From Pseudomonadota bacterium (GTDB lineage Bacteria > Pseudomonadota > Gammaproteobacteria > Burkholderiales > Ferrovaceae), in assembly GCA_021828745.1 (NCBI GenBank), contig JAJZDE010000085.1:1-5675 (forward strand): 5,675 nucleotides of DNA, given 5' to 3'. Below are positions 1 through 5,675 of the stretch, in pieces. A model generated the notes under the pieces. The model saw only the letters and a list, made by a program, of their open reading frames with translations, was not told the origin of the DNA and did not search any database. A program made the position numbers and the translations under genes. Positions within the stretch are counted from its first letter, which is position 1; each line of letters opens with the position of its first letter.

Positions 1-1178
1 GTTATCTCAACATCCCGGCCATCATCGCTGCAGCCGAAGTCACCGGTGCCGAAGCCATTCACCCCGGATACGGATTTCTGTCGGAAAATGCGGACTTTGC
101 TGAACGGGTGGAAAACAGCGGCTTTGTGTTTATCGGCCCCAGAGCGGAAACCATTCGCCTGATGGGTGACAAAATCAGCGCCAAGGCCGCCATGAAAGCC
201 GCAGGGGTCCCTGTCGTCCCGGGTTCGGAAGGACAATTGCCCACCGACCCCAGGGAACTCAAGGCACTGGCCGCATCGATCGGGTATCCGGTCCTGATCA
301 AGGCTTCGGCAGGTGGGGGGGGGCGCGGCATGCGCGTGGTGGAGCGCGAGGAAGACCTGCTCGGCTTCCTCGACCTGACACGCAACGAAGCACGCACCGC
401 CTTTGGCAACGACACGGTTTACATGGAAAAATACCTGTCCCAACCCCGGCACGTGGAAATTCAGGTCTTGTCCGACAAGTTCGGCAATGCTTTTTACCTG
501 GGAGAACGGGACTGCTCCATGCAACGCCGTCACCAGAAGATCATCGAAGAAGCCCCTGCGCCCGGTATTCCCGCCACTCTGCGCCAGAAAATCGGGGAAA
601 GTTGTGCAGCAGCCTGCCGACGTATCCACTATCTGGGAGCAGGTACTTTTGAATTTCTTTATGAGAATGGCGAATTTTATTTCATTGAAATGAATACCCG
701 GGTTCAGGTGGAACACCCGGTCACCGAACTGATCACAGGCATTGATATCGTGCAGGAACAGATTCGCATTGCCGCCGGTGAAAAGTTGGCCTGGAAGCAA
801 AAAGACCTCCATTTGCGCGGCCATGCCATCGAATGCCGAATCAATGCCGAAGATCCCTTCACCTTCATCCCTTCCCCAGGACGCATTACGCAATACCATG
901 CGCCCGGGGGCCCCGGGGTGCGCGTGGACTCCCATATCTACCAGAATTACTTCGTCCCGCCTCACTACGATTCATTGATTGGCAAGGTACTGACCCACGG
1001 CGCCACCCGCGACCAAGCCTTGGCACGCATGCGCATCGCTTTATCCGAAATGGTGGTAGAAGGCATCAGGACCAATATCCCCTTACATCAAAAATTGCTT
1101 CAGGATGAGGCCTTCCTGATGGGGGGTACCAGTATTCACTACCTGGAAGAAAAGTTGTCTCGGGAAAAACAAGGGTAA
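1..1178 (+). CDS. accC: Acetyl-CoA carboxylase, biotin carboxylase subunit (5'-truncated by window edge)
   Basis: This is the ATP-grasp subunit that carboxylates biotin on the carrier protein AccB, the first half-reaction of acetyl-CoA carboxylase, feeding malonyl-CoA to fatty-acid synthesis in the cytoplasm. The frame is open from base 3 (Tyr, equivalent to about E. coli residue 60), so about 59 N-terminal residues lie upstream; the 391 visible residues give a normal total near 450. Seen in order: [11 protein letters not shown], the Lys of IKAS (bases 300-302) followed by the glycine-rich ATP loop [19 protein letters not shown], the metal-binding Glu residues of FEF (651) and FIEMN (687), NTRVQVEHP with the catalytic Arg/Gln/Val/Glu set (699-713), and the Arg of ECRINAEDP (837). 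No key residue is missing. An internal ATG at 108 is not the start, because conserved sequence continues upstream. prmA follows after 5 bp, so the two are probably co-transcribed; accB is expected just upstream but is not visible. Confidence 0.97.
   Translation, partial: YLNIPAIIAAAEVTGAEAIHPGYGFLSENADFAERVENSGFVFIGPRAETIRLMGDKISAKAAMKAAGVPVVPGSEGQLPTDPRELKALAASIGYPVLIKASAGGGGRGMRVVEREEDLLGFLDLTRNEARTAFGNDTVYMEKYLSQPRHVEIQVLSDKFGNAFYLGERDCSMQRRHQKIIEEAPAPGIPATLRQKIGESCAAACRRIHYLGAGTFEFLYENGEFYFIEMNTRVQVEHPVTELITGIDIVQEQIRIAAGEKLAWKQKDLHLRGHAIECRINAEDPFTFIPSPGRITQYHAPGGPGVRVDSHIYQNYFVPPHYDSLIGKVLTHGATRDQALARMRIALSEMVVEGIRTNIPLHQKLLQDEAFLMGGTSIHYLEEKLSREKQG
1171..1175 (+). promoter_or_regulatory. 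Ribosome binding site of prmA
   Basis: AAGGG lies inside the last codons of accC, 8 nt before the prmA ATG at 1184. A second AAGGG at 1177-1181 is only 2 nt from the ATG and probably too close. The site overlapping the accC end suggests translational coupling. Confidence 0.5.
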
Positions 1179-1183
1179 GGGTC

Positions 1184-2077
1184 ATGAGTTGGACTTGTCT
1201 GACCCTCCATACCGACCGGGATCATGCTGAACTCTGGTCCGATGCGCTCAGTGCGCAGGGGGCGCTGGCCGTGACCTTGTCCTCCCAGGCCACCGGCGCT
1301 GAAGAAGTTCCCGTATTTGGGGAACCCGGCTGTCCGGAAATGGCCCTTTGGCCCCACTGCCAGATCGAGGTACTTCTGCCCACGGAGTGGGATGCTTCCT
1401 CCTGGCTGGAACAGGTCAGCACCTCCCTCGCCCAACCCATTCCCCCCCACTGCAGCGAGGTCGTGGCAGACCAGGACTGGGTACGCCTCACCCAAAACCA
1501 GTTTGACCCCATCCCAGCCGCGCCCGGACTATGGATCGTACCTACCTGGCATGAGCCCCCCGATCCCAGCGCCCTCAACCTGCGCCTCGACCCCGGACAG
1601 GCTTTCGGGACGGGCAGTCACCCCACCACCCGCCTATGTCTGGAATGGCTGGCCACCCACCCCCCGCGCATGCAACGGGTGTTGGACTATGGCTGCGGTT
1701 CAGGAATTCTGACCATTGCAGCAGCATTGCTGGGCGCGCCCCATCCCGTTGGCGTGGATATCGACCCCATCGCCGTACAAACGGCCCGCGACAATGCGAC
1801 TTTGAATGGAGTGAGCGCATCCTTTTACGAACCGGACTCCTTTCCGGATTCCCCACCCTTCGATGGGCTGATCGCCAATATCCTGACCAATCCATTGGTG
1901 GTTCTGGCCCCGTTGCTCCTGAACCAACTCAAAACAGGCGGTTGGTTGACCCTGTCCGGCATTCTGTCTTCCCAAGTGGAACGGGTGCAGAATGCCTATG
2001 CACCGGATTGTCTCCTTTCGATCGTAGGGGAGCGGGAGGGGTGGGTCTGTCTCGGCGGTGTGAAGCAGGTATACTGA
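1184..2077 (+). CDS. prmA: Ribosomal protein L11 methyltransferase
   Basis: PrmA is a cytoplasmic SAM-dependent methyltransferase that trimethylates ribosomal protein L11 in E. coli. The product is 297 residues, close to the 293 of E. coli. Residues 1-120 form the less conserved L11-recognition domain. The family-specific DPGQAFGTGSHPTT lies at 136-149. The class I Rossmann fold follows: motif I VLDYGCGSG (166-174) binding SAM, the acidic strand GVDIDP (190-195), and the NIL motif of ANILTNPL (231-238), in the place of the NPPY-type motif of other N-methyltransferases. The ATG at 1184 is 5 bp after the accC stop and gives the usual MSW-type N-terminus. The accC-prmA pairing is common in proteobacteria; deletion of prmA is tolerated in E. 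coli, so operon placement more likely reflects expression linkage than a shared pathway. Confidence 0.95.
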   Translation: MSWTCLTLHTDRDHAELWSDALSAQGALAVTLSSQATGAEEVPVFGEPGCPEMALWPHCQIEVLLPTEWDASSWLEQVSTSLAQPIPPHCSEVVADQDWVRLTQNQFDPIPAAPGLWIVPTWHEPPDPSALNLRLDPGQAFGTGSHPTTRLCLEWLATHPPRMQRVLDYGCGSGILTIAAALLGAPHPVGVDIDPIAVQTARDNATLNGVSASFYEPDSFPDSPPFDGLIANILTNPLVVLAPLLLNQLKTGGWLTLSGILSSQVERVQNAYAPDCLLSIVGEREGWVCLGGVKQVY

Positions 2078-2096
2078 CGTCTCTCTGAATTCCCCT

Positions 2097-2100
2097 GGAG
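2097..2100 (+). promoter_or_regulatory. Ribosome binding site that fixes the gcvH start
   Basis: GGAG ends 5 nt before the ATG at 2106, good Shine-Dalgarno spacing. An in-frame GTG at 2100 overlaps this site itself and has no ribosome binding site of its own, so the ATG at 2106 is preferred. Confidence 0.65.
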
Positions 2101-2105
2101 TGACC

Positions 2106-2480
2106 ATGCACCCCCCCAATGACCGTCGCTATAGCGCTACCCATCAATGGGTCCAACCCACCCCTGAAGGAACTCTGGCCATCGGAATCACGGATTTTGC
2201 TCAAGACCAGCTGGGTGACCTGATGTTCGTGGAACTTGCAAGCGTGGGGCGTATCCTGAGGGCCGGGGAATCCTGCGCAACCCTCGAATCCGTCAAAACC
2301 GCTTCCGACGTAGCCTCCCCTGTCAGCGGTACCGTGCATGCGGTCAATGATGCCCTGAAGGACCACCCAGAAGTTCTCAATGCCGAACCCTACGACCATT
2401 GGCTGGTAAAAATCACGCCCCACCATGCGGAGGATTACACCCGACTGCTGACGGCTGAGGATTATCAAAACAGCGTGTAA
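2106..2480 (+). CDS. gcvH: Glycine cleavage system H-like lipoyl carrier protein
   Basis: H proteins carry lipoate on one lysine and shuttle the aminomethyl group between GcvP, GcvT and GcvL; they can also be acceptors in lipoate assembly. The product is 124 residues, about the family length (E. coli 129). Seen: the N-terminal [10 protein letters not shown] (usual form Y-x-x-x-HEWV), [18 protein letters not shown], and the lipoylation motif ESVKTASD with the acceptor at Lys64, followed by the hinge [14 protein letters not shown] and [10 protein letters not shown]. Small departures from consensus are HQW for HEW, VELA for VELP, and Thr for the usual Ala after the lipoyl Lys; none removes an essential residue. 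The start is ATG 2106, chosen by its ribosome binding site over GTG 2100. It lies 28 bp after prmA and has no gcvT or gcvP beside it, so it may be an orphan copy or may serve a different lipoate-dependent enzyme. The fold is certain; the partner is not. Confidence 0.9.
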   Translation: MHPPNDRRYSATHQWVQPTPEGTLAIGITDFAQDQLGDLMFVELASVGRILRAGESCATLESVKTASDVASPVSGTVHAVNDALKDHPEVLNAEPYDHWLVKITPHHAEDYTRLLTAEDYQNSV

Positions 2481-2517
2481 CTCGATTTACGCTATCATTT
2501 CCCATTACCCCACCCAC

Positions 2518-2524
2518 AAGGAGA
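2518..2524 (+). promoter_or_regulatory. Strong ribosome binding site of tpx
   Basis: AAGGAGA is the best Shine-Dalgarno match in the window, with GGAG 6 nt before the tpx ATG. It suggests tpx is translated independently and at a higher level than its neighbours, fitting an abundant antioxidant enzyme. Confidence 0.7.
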
Positions 2525-2529
2525 ATCCC

Positions 2530-3030
2530 ATGACCACCGTAACTCTAGGCGGACTCCCCGTCACCGTTGCCGGCCAGATACCTCTGACCGGACAGATTGC
2601 CCCCGATTTTTCATTGGCCGCACAGGATCTGAGCGATCGCACCTTGAACGACTATGCAGGCAAACGCAAGATTCTCAATATCGTCCCCAGCCTCGACACC
2701 CCCACCTGCGCCACCTCGACGCGCAAGTTCAATGAGAAGGCAGCCACTTTGAACAATACGGTCATCCTGGTCATCTCTGCAGATTTGCCCTTTGCCATGG
2801 CGCGGTTTTGCGCTGCCGAAGGCATCAAGAATGTCGAGATCCTGTCCACTTTCCGCAACCATCATTTTCATCAGACGTATGGCGTGGACATCACCGACGG
2901 CCCGCTGCGCGGTCTGACCGCTCGGGCCGTGGTGGTTCTGGATGAAAAAAATCGGGTTCTGCATACCGAACTGGTCGCTGACATCAAGGACGAACCCAAT
3001 TACAGCGCCGCCCTGGCTTCCCTGAACTGA
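2530..3030 (+). CDS. tpx: Thiol peroxidase (atypical 2-Cys peroxiredoxin)
   Basis: Tpx reduces H2O2 and, preferentially, alkyl and lipid hydroperoxides, using thioredoxin as electron donor. The product is 166 residues (E. coli 168) with no signal peptide, so it is likely cytoplasmic despite the old name periplasmic peroxidase p20. Seen: GGLPVTV at the N-terminus, [24 protein letters not shown] with the peroxidatic Cys60 in the P-x3-T-x2-C active site, and [13 protein letters not shown] with the resolving Cys94. [14 protein letters not shown] and [12 protein letters not shown] follow, the latter including the conserved active-site Arg. Both cysteines sit at the Tpx-specific spacing (34 residues), separating it from AhpC and Bcp. 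It starts after a 49-bp gap, the longest in the run, so it could have its own promoter, but no convincing -35/-10 pair or OxyR-like site is visible. The kinase gene follows after 6 bp. Confidence 0.96.
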   Translation: MTTVTLGGLPVTVAGQIPLTGQIAPDFSLAAQDLSDRTLNDYAGKRKILNIVPSLDTPTCATSTRKFNEKAATLNNTVILVISADLPFAMARFCAAEGIKNVEILSTFRNHHFHQTYGVDITDGPLRGLTARAVVVLDEKNRVLHTELVADIKDEPNYSAALASLN

Positions 3031-3036
3031 GCGTCC

Positions 3037-3975
3037 ATGAGTATTCTTCTCTGCGGTTCGTTGGCCTATGACACCATCATGGTATTCCCCGATCATTTCA
3101 AGAACCATATCCTGCCAGATCGCATCCATCAGTTGAGCGTTGCCTTTCTGGTGCCGGAAATGCGCCGGGAGTTTGGGGGAACCGCAGGGAACATCGCCTA
3201 CAACCTGCATCTCCTGGGAGAAATCCCTTCCATCCTGGCCACCGTGGGCGAAGACTTCCTTCCCTATCAAACCCGTCTCGAACGTCTTGGATTCGATCTG
3301 CGGGGGGTTCGACTCATTCCCGGTAGTTACACGGCACAGGCCTTCATCACCACAGACCTGGACGACAACCAGATCACCGCTTTTCACCCCGGGGCCATGG
3401 GCGCTTCTCACACCCACACCATCGACACGGTCCCCGGCATCACGATGGGCGTTATTTCGCCCGATGGACGAGAAGGCATGCTCCAGCATGCCCGACAATT
3501 CCATGAAGCCCGAATCCCTTTCCTGTTCGATCCCGGCCAGGGGCTCCCACTCTTCAGCGGACCGGAACTGCTCGAGTTTCTGGAACAGGCCACCTGGCTG
3601 GCGGTCAATGACTATGAAGCACAGTTGATGGCCAACAAAACCGGTCTTCCCTTCGAACAGTTGGCCACTCGCGTAGATGCCGCCATCATGACCCAAGGGT
3701 CTCAAGGATCACGCATCTTTGCCGGAAACGAAATCATCCCCATCCCCGCTGTCCCGACGGATCAGGTACTGGACCCCACAGGGTGCGGAGACGCCTACCG
3801 GGCGGGGCTGATGTACGGGTTGAGTCATCACTGGAACTGGGATCGCACGGGGCGTCTGGCTTCCTTGCTGGGTTCCTTGAAGATTGCCTGTCGGGGTGGT
3901 CAGAATCATACCGTCACACGCGCCCAAATCGATGAAAAACTCCAGGAGAAATTCGGCTTTTCTCTTGATTCATGA
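3037..3975 (+). CDS. PfkB-family kinase, adenosine-kinase-like
   Basis: This is a ribokinase/PfkB-fold kinase of 312 residues, probably phosphorylating adenosine or a related nucleoside with ATP in the cytoplasm (purine salvage). Seen: GSLAYD (7-12), a lid-like segment ILPDRIHQLSVAFLV (25-39), the first PfkB signature REFGGTAGNIAYNLHLLG (44-61), HPGAM (117-121), NDYEAQL (191-197), and the second signature DPTGCGDAYRAG (246-257) with catalytic base Asp252. The N-terminal half matches, from memory, mycobacterial adenosine kinase (AdoK) in layout better than E. coli ribokinase: GS-x3-D, FP-x2-F, LP-x2-H, SFLV, GG-x-AGN. The second signature has Cys where most members have Ala (GAGD), a variant I also recall in betaproteobacterial relatives. 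The ATG has a poor ribosome binding site 6 bp after tpx, so translation is probably coupled. Family is certain; adenosine rather than another nucleoside or sugar is inference. Confidence 0.88.
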   Translation: MSILLCGSLAYDTIMVFPDHFKNHILPDRIHQLSVAFLVPEMRREFGGTAGNIAYNLHLLGEIPSILATVGEDFLPYQTRLERLGFDLRGVRLIPGSYTAQAFITTDLDDNQITAFHPGAMGASHTHTIDTVPGITMGVISPDGREGMLQHARQFHEARIPFLFDPGQGLPLFSGPELLEFLEQATWLAVNDYEAQLMANKTGLPFEQLATRVDAAIMTQGSQGSRIFAGNEIIPIPAVPTDQVLDPTGCGDAYRAGLMYGLSHHWNWDRTGRLASLLGSLKIACRGGQNHTVTRAQIDEKLQEKFGFSLDS

Positions 3976-4709
3976 GCATGCCCCTGCGCATTCTGGGATT
4001 GCTCGGACATATCCTGCGCGGCGTACTGACCACGGCCCTGGTTCTGCCCTGGTGTTCCCGAGCCCGACGCCATCGTCTCATCCGCCAGTGGTCCCGTACG
4101 CTGCTCCAACTTTTGCGCCTGACCGTTCAGATACGGGGAGCCTGGCCTGATGGCCCGGGGCCCTATCTGCTGACCTCGAATCATATCTCCTGGGCGGACA
4201 TCTTCGTCATCCACTCCGTCCATCCCGTACGCTTCATTTCCAAATCTGAAGTACGCCATTGGCCTATTTTTGGGTGGTTGGCTGCCCGGACGGGAACCCT
4301 GTTCCTGAGCCGGTCTTCCCGCCGACAAACTCTGGAGATGGGAAAAGCGATGACTCAGGTCTTGCAGGCGGGCGATGATCTCGGATTTTTTCCCGAATCC
4401 ACCACCAGTGACGGCACGACCATCCTTCCCTTCAAAACTTCTCTTCTGCAGTCTCCTCTGGATTGTCAGGCCACGCTATTACCCGTCGCCCTGCGCTATT
4501 CCGTGCCGCAGGGACACAGTGAATCCGCGTACCCATTCATTGGAGACATGACCTTCATGGAATCTCTGGTGCGGGTTTTGAAGAGTCCGCCCAGTCAGGT
4601 CACACTGTTTCTGGGTACCTCCCACAAGGCCTCCGAACTGGGTGCCGACCGACGTCAACTGGCGCTGCAGTTGCATGCACTCACCCAACGACTGCATGAG
4701 TCAATGTAA
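3972..4709 (+). CDS. 1-acyl-sn-glycerol-3-phosphate acyltransferase-like protein (PlsC family)
   Basis: Members transfer an acyl chain to lysophosphatidate or a related lyso-lipid at the inner face of the inner membrane. The product is 245 residues (E. coli PlsC 245). An N-terminal hydrophobic helix (about 5-27) is followed by a basic patch SRARRHRLIR, fitting a membrane-attached enzyme. Seen: motif I NHISWAD (70-76) with the catalytic HX4D pair His71/Asp76, the SKSEVRHWPIFGWLA segment, motif II GTLFLSR (108-114), and motif III FPESTTSDG (140-148), then LPFKTSLLQSP. Motif III has Ser143 where the consensus is Gly (FPEGT). ATG 3972 overlaps the kinase stop (ATGA) without a Shine-Dalgarno sequence, so translation is coupled; ATG 3978 is an alternative. 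The 3' end overlaps apaH on the other strand by 9 bp. It could equally be an ornithine-lipid (OlsA-like) or other lyso-lipid acyltransferase; the substrate cannot be read from sequence. Confidence 0.88.
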   Translation: MSMPLRILGLLGHILRGVLTTALVLPWCSRARRHRLIRQWSRTLLQLLRLTVQIRGAWPDGPGPYLLTSNHISWADIFVIHSVHPVRFISKSEVRHWPIFGWLAARTGTLFLSRSSRRQTLEMGKAMTQVLQAGDDLGFFPESTTSDGTTILPFKTSLLQSPLDCQATLLPVALRYSVPQGHSESAYPFIGDMTFMESLVRVLKSPPSQVTLFLGTSHKASELGADRRQLALQLHALTQRLHESM

Positions 4710-5516
4710 CGGGCGAACGGGCATACCCGCCACCTGAAAAATCACCCCATCTTCCAGTCTGAGCGCGGTCAACGGCCCACCCCACAAACAGCCCGTATCC
4801 AACCCCTGCACATCGGCACTGCAATGCAGTCCCAACGCCGACCAATGGCCACAGAGCAGGCGCTGCCCTGCGCTGCGCCGCCGGGGTACGGCAAACCAGG
4901 GCAGAAAACCGGGAGGAATCCCCTTCAACGGGCCTTTGTAACCAAACTCCATCACACCCTCGCAGGAACAGATGCGTAACCGGGTCATGCCGTTGATGAT
5001 CGTGCGCCAACGTTCCACTCCCGTAAGCGTATCGTGCCAACCCGTCGGGGTATTGCCGTACATCACCTTCAGAAAATCACCATATTGCGCCCCCTGCAGA
5101 ACCTCTTCCACTTCCCTGGCCAGGGACGCAGCCTGTTCCACGGTCCACTGCGGGAGTAGTCCCGCATGAATCAGGGTTACCCCCTGATCTTGATGAAGCA
5201 AAGGACGGCAGCGTATCCAGCGCAATAATTCCTCCCGGTCAGGCGCTTCGAGAATGGCGTTGAGGGTATCTCCGGGACGCAGGTGGGTTGCGCCTTCCGC
5301 CACGCACAGCAAATGCAGGTCGTGGTTGCCCATCACGACCGTCGCTCGATCTCCCAAGGATTTGATCAGACGCAGCGACTCGAGCGAATGGGGGCCACGA
5401 TTGACCACATCGCCGACAAACCACAACTGATCCCGTTTTCTCAGCGGCAAGGTGGAAAGCAGACGTTCCAGGGGTTCCAAACACCCTTGAAGGTCCCCGA
5501 TCACATACACGCTCAT
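4701..5516 (-). CDS. apaH: Symmetrical bis(5'-nucleosyl)-tetraphosphatase (Ap4A hydrolase)
   Basis: ApaH cleaves diadenosine tetraphosphate symmetrically to two ADP and, in E. coli, also removes Np4-type caps from RNA 5' ends. The product is 271 residues (E. coli 280). It is a calcineurin-type metallophosphoesterase. Seen: GDLQG (7-11, Gln in place of the His of GDxHG, an accepted variant in ApaH), GDVVNRGP (35-42), GNHD (63-66), IHAG (116-119), YGNTP (153-157), NGMTRLR (175-181), PWFAVP (206-211), GHW (223-225) and DTGCLWGG (240-247). The last blocks are ApaH-specific and separate it from generic Ser/Thr phosphatases. The ATG at 5516-5514 gives the canonical start MSVYVIGD. There is no Shine-Dalgarno sequence; instead the stop of the upstream minus-strand gene overlaps it (ATGA), so it probably relies on coupled translation. 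Its last codons run into the end of the acyltransferase gene. Confidence 0.96.
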   Translation of the reverse strand: MSVYVIGDLQGCLEPLERLLSTLPLRKRDQLWFVGDVVNRGPHSLESLRLIKSLGDRATVVMGNHDLHLLCVAEGATHLRPGDTLNAILEAPDREELLRWIRCRPLLHQDQGVTLIHAGLLPQWTVEQAASLAREVEEVLQGAQYGDFLKVMYGNTPTGWHDTLTGVERWRTIINGMTRLRICSCEGVMEFGYKGPLKGIPPGFLPWFAVPRRRSAGQRLLCGHWSALGLHCSADVQGLDTGCLWGGPLTALRLEDGVIFQVAGMPVRPLH

Positions 5517-5675
5517 GGAGCGGGTGCGGGCGGCGGCGCGACGGTAGAAGACGGATTCCCGTTTGCAGGTGGGGAAGGGGGCGGAAGTGCCATGGCCACT
5601 TCCCCTACCGGTTTAATGCGCGCTTCCACAGCGGCCTCGCTTTGTTGTGCCGCAGAAGGGACGGAACGGTCAGAA
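5513..5675 (-). CDS. 3' end of a gene resembling the pre-haem linker of membrane cytochrome c5, with a proline-rich tail (partial)
   Basis: On the minus strand a frame is open from the window edge to a TGA at 5515-5513, giving the last 53 residues of a protein. It reads through SAAQQSEAAVEARIKPVGEV and then a tail rich in Pro, Ala and Ser (ALPPPSPPAN, then TVAPPPAPAP at the end). The segment EAAVEARIKPVGEVAMA is close to the linker between the N-terminal membrane helix and the haem domain of betaproteobacterial cytochromes c5 (pattern AVAARIKPVG, from memory). In those proteins a CxxCH haem site follows within a few dozen residues; here there is none before the stop. The other two minus-strand frames here contain stops. 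It overlaps apaH by ATGA. It could be a haem-less paralogue, a decayed cytochrome gene, or an unrelated protein with a chance match. Coding status is fairly secure, family assignment tentative. The N-terminus lies outside the window. Confidence 0.6.
   Translation of the reverse strand, partial: SDRSVPSAAQQSEAAVEARIKPVGEVAMALPPPSPPANGNPSSTVAPPPAPAP

Noticed and set aside
903..918. GC palindromes (alternating blocks of C and G) within accC.
   Set aside because: They encode the conserved APGGPGV segment and follow from Gly/Pro codons; no recurrence elsewhere suggests a site.
1636..2088. A 150-codon plus-strand frame within prmA running past its stop.
   Set aside because: It is in a different frame from the clearly conserved PrmA motifs, and its translation is Arg/Ser/Pro-rich with no recognisable domain.
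2100..2105. GTG at 2100 as the gcvH start, adding two residues.
   Set aside because: It overlaps the only good Shine-Dalgarno sequence, which is correctly spaced for the ATG at 2106.
2481..2529. A possible promoter for tpx in the 49-bp gap, with a TATCAT at 2493-2498 as -10.
   Set aside because: No TTGACA-like hexamer lies 15-18 nt upstream and there is no extended -10 TG, so a lone five-of-six match is not enough. An internal promoter remains possible.
2611..3705. A 364-codon open frame on the minus strand opposite tpx and the kinase gene, longer than either.
   Set aside because: It spans two well-conserved genes on the other strand and their junction, its translation has no recognisable motif or domain, and long antisense frames are common in GC-rich coding DNA.
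4711..4730. A small inverted repeat (CGGG-CATA-CCCG, 4718-4729) just past the acyltransferase stop, considered as a terminator.
   Set aside because: The stem is only 4 bp, no T-run follows on either strand, and the bases encode the C-terminus of apaH.

Overview
The window reads as a compact chromosomal housekeeping segment of a Gram-negative bacterium, most likely a betaproteobacterium or close relative. This is judged from protein resemblance and from the accC-prmA-(x)-tpx-sugar/nucleoside kinase order, recalled from that group; no database search was possible. The DNA is moderately GC-rich and almost entirely coding. No rRNA, tRNA, CRISPR array, insertion sequence or phage gene is visible.

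Plus strand, 1-4709: a head-to-tail gene run that behaves like one operon. It begins inside accC (biotin carboxylase subunit of acetyl-CoA carboxylase, first ~59 residues outside the window). Then come prmA (ribosomal protein L11 methyltransferase, 5-bp gap), a stand-alone gcvH-like lipoyl carrier protein, tpx (thiol peroxidase), an adenosine-kinase-like PfkB-family kinase (6-bp gap) and a PlsC-type lysophospholipid acyltransferase (ATGA overlap). The largest gap is 49 bp, before tpx. AccC and the acyltransferase sit at the start and end of membrane-lipid synthesis. PrmA, the lipoyl carrier, the peroxidase and the nucleoside kinase are unrelated housekeeping functions riding on the same transcript.

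Minus strand, 5675-4701: apaH (diadenosine tetraphosphate hydrolase) converges on the acyltransferase gene and overlaps it tail-to-tail by 9 bp, so no terminator lies between them. Immediately upstream of apaH, and joined to it by an ATGA stop/start overlap, is the 3' end of another gene. Its last 53 residues resemble the linker that precedes the haem domain in membrane-anchored betaproteobacterial cytochromes c5, but the frame stops after a proline-rich tail with no CxxCH motif. That is the least ordinary thing in the window.

The other points worth checking are the gcvH-like gene separated from gcvT and gcvP, a Gly-to-Ser change in acyltransferase motif III, and a run of nine G in accC. Nothing seen amounts to a clearly new biological system.
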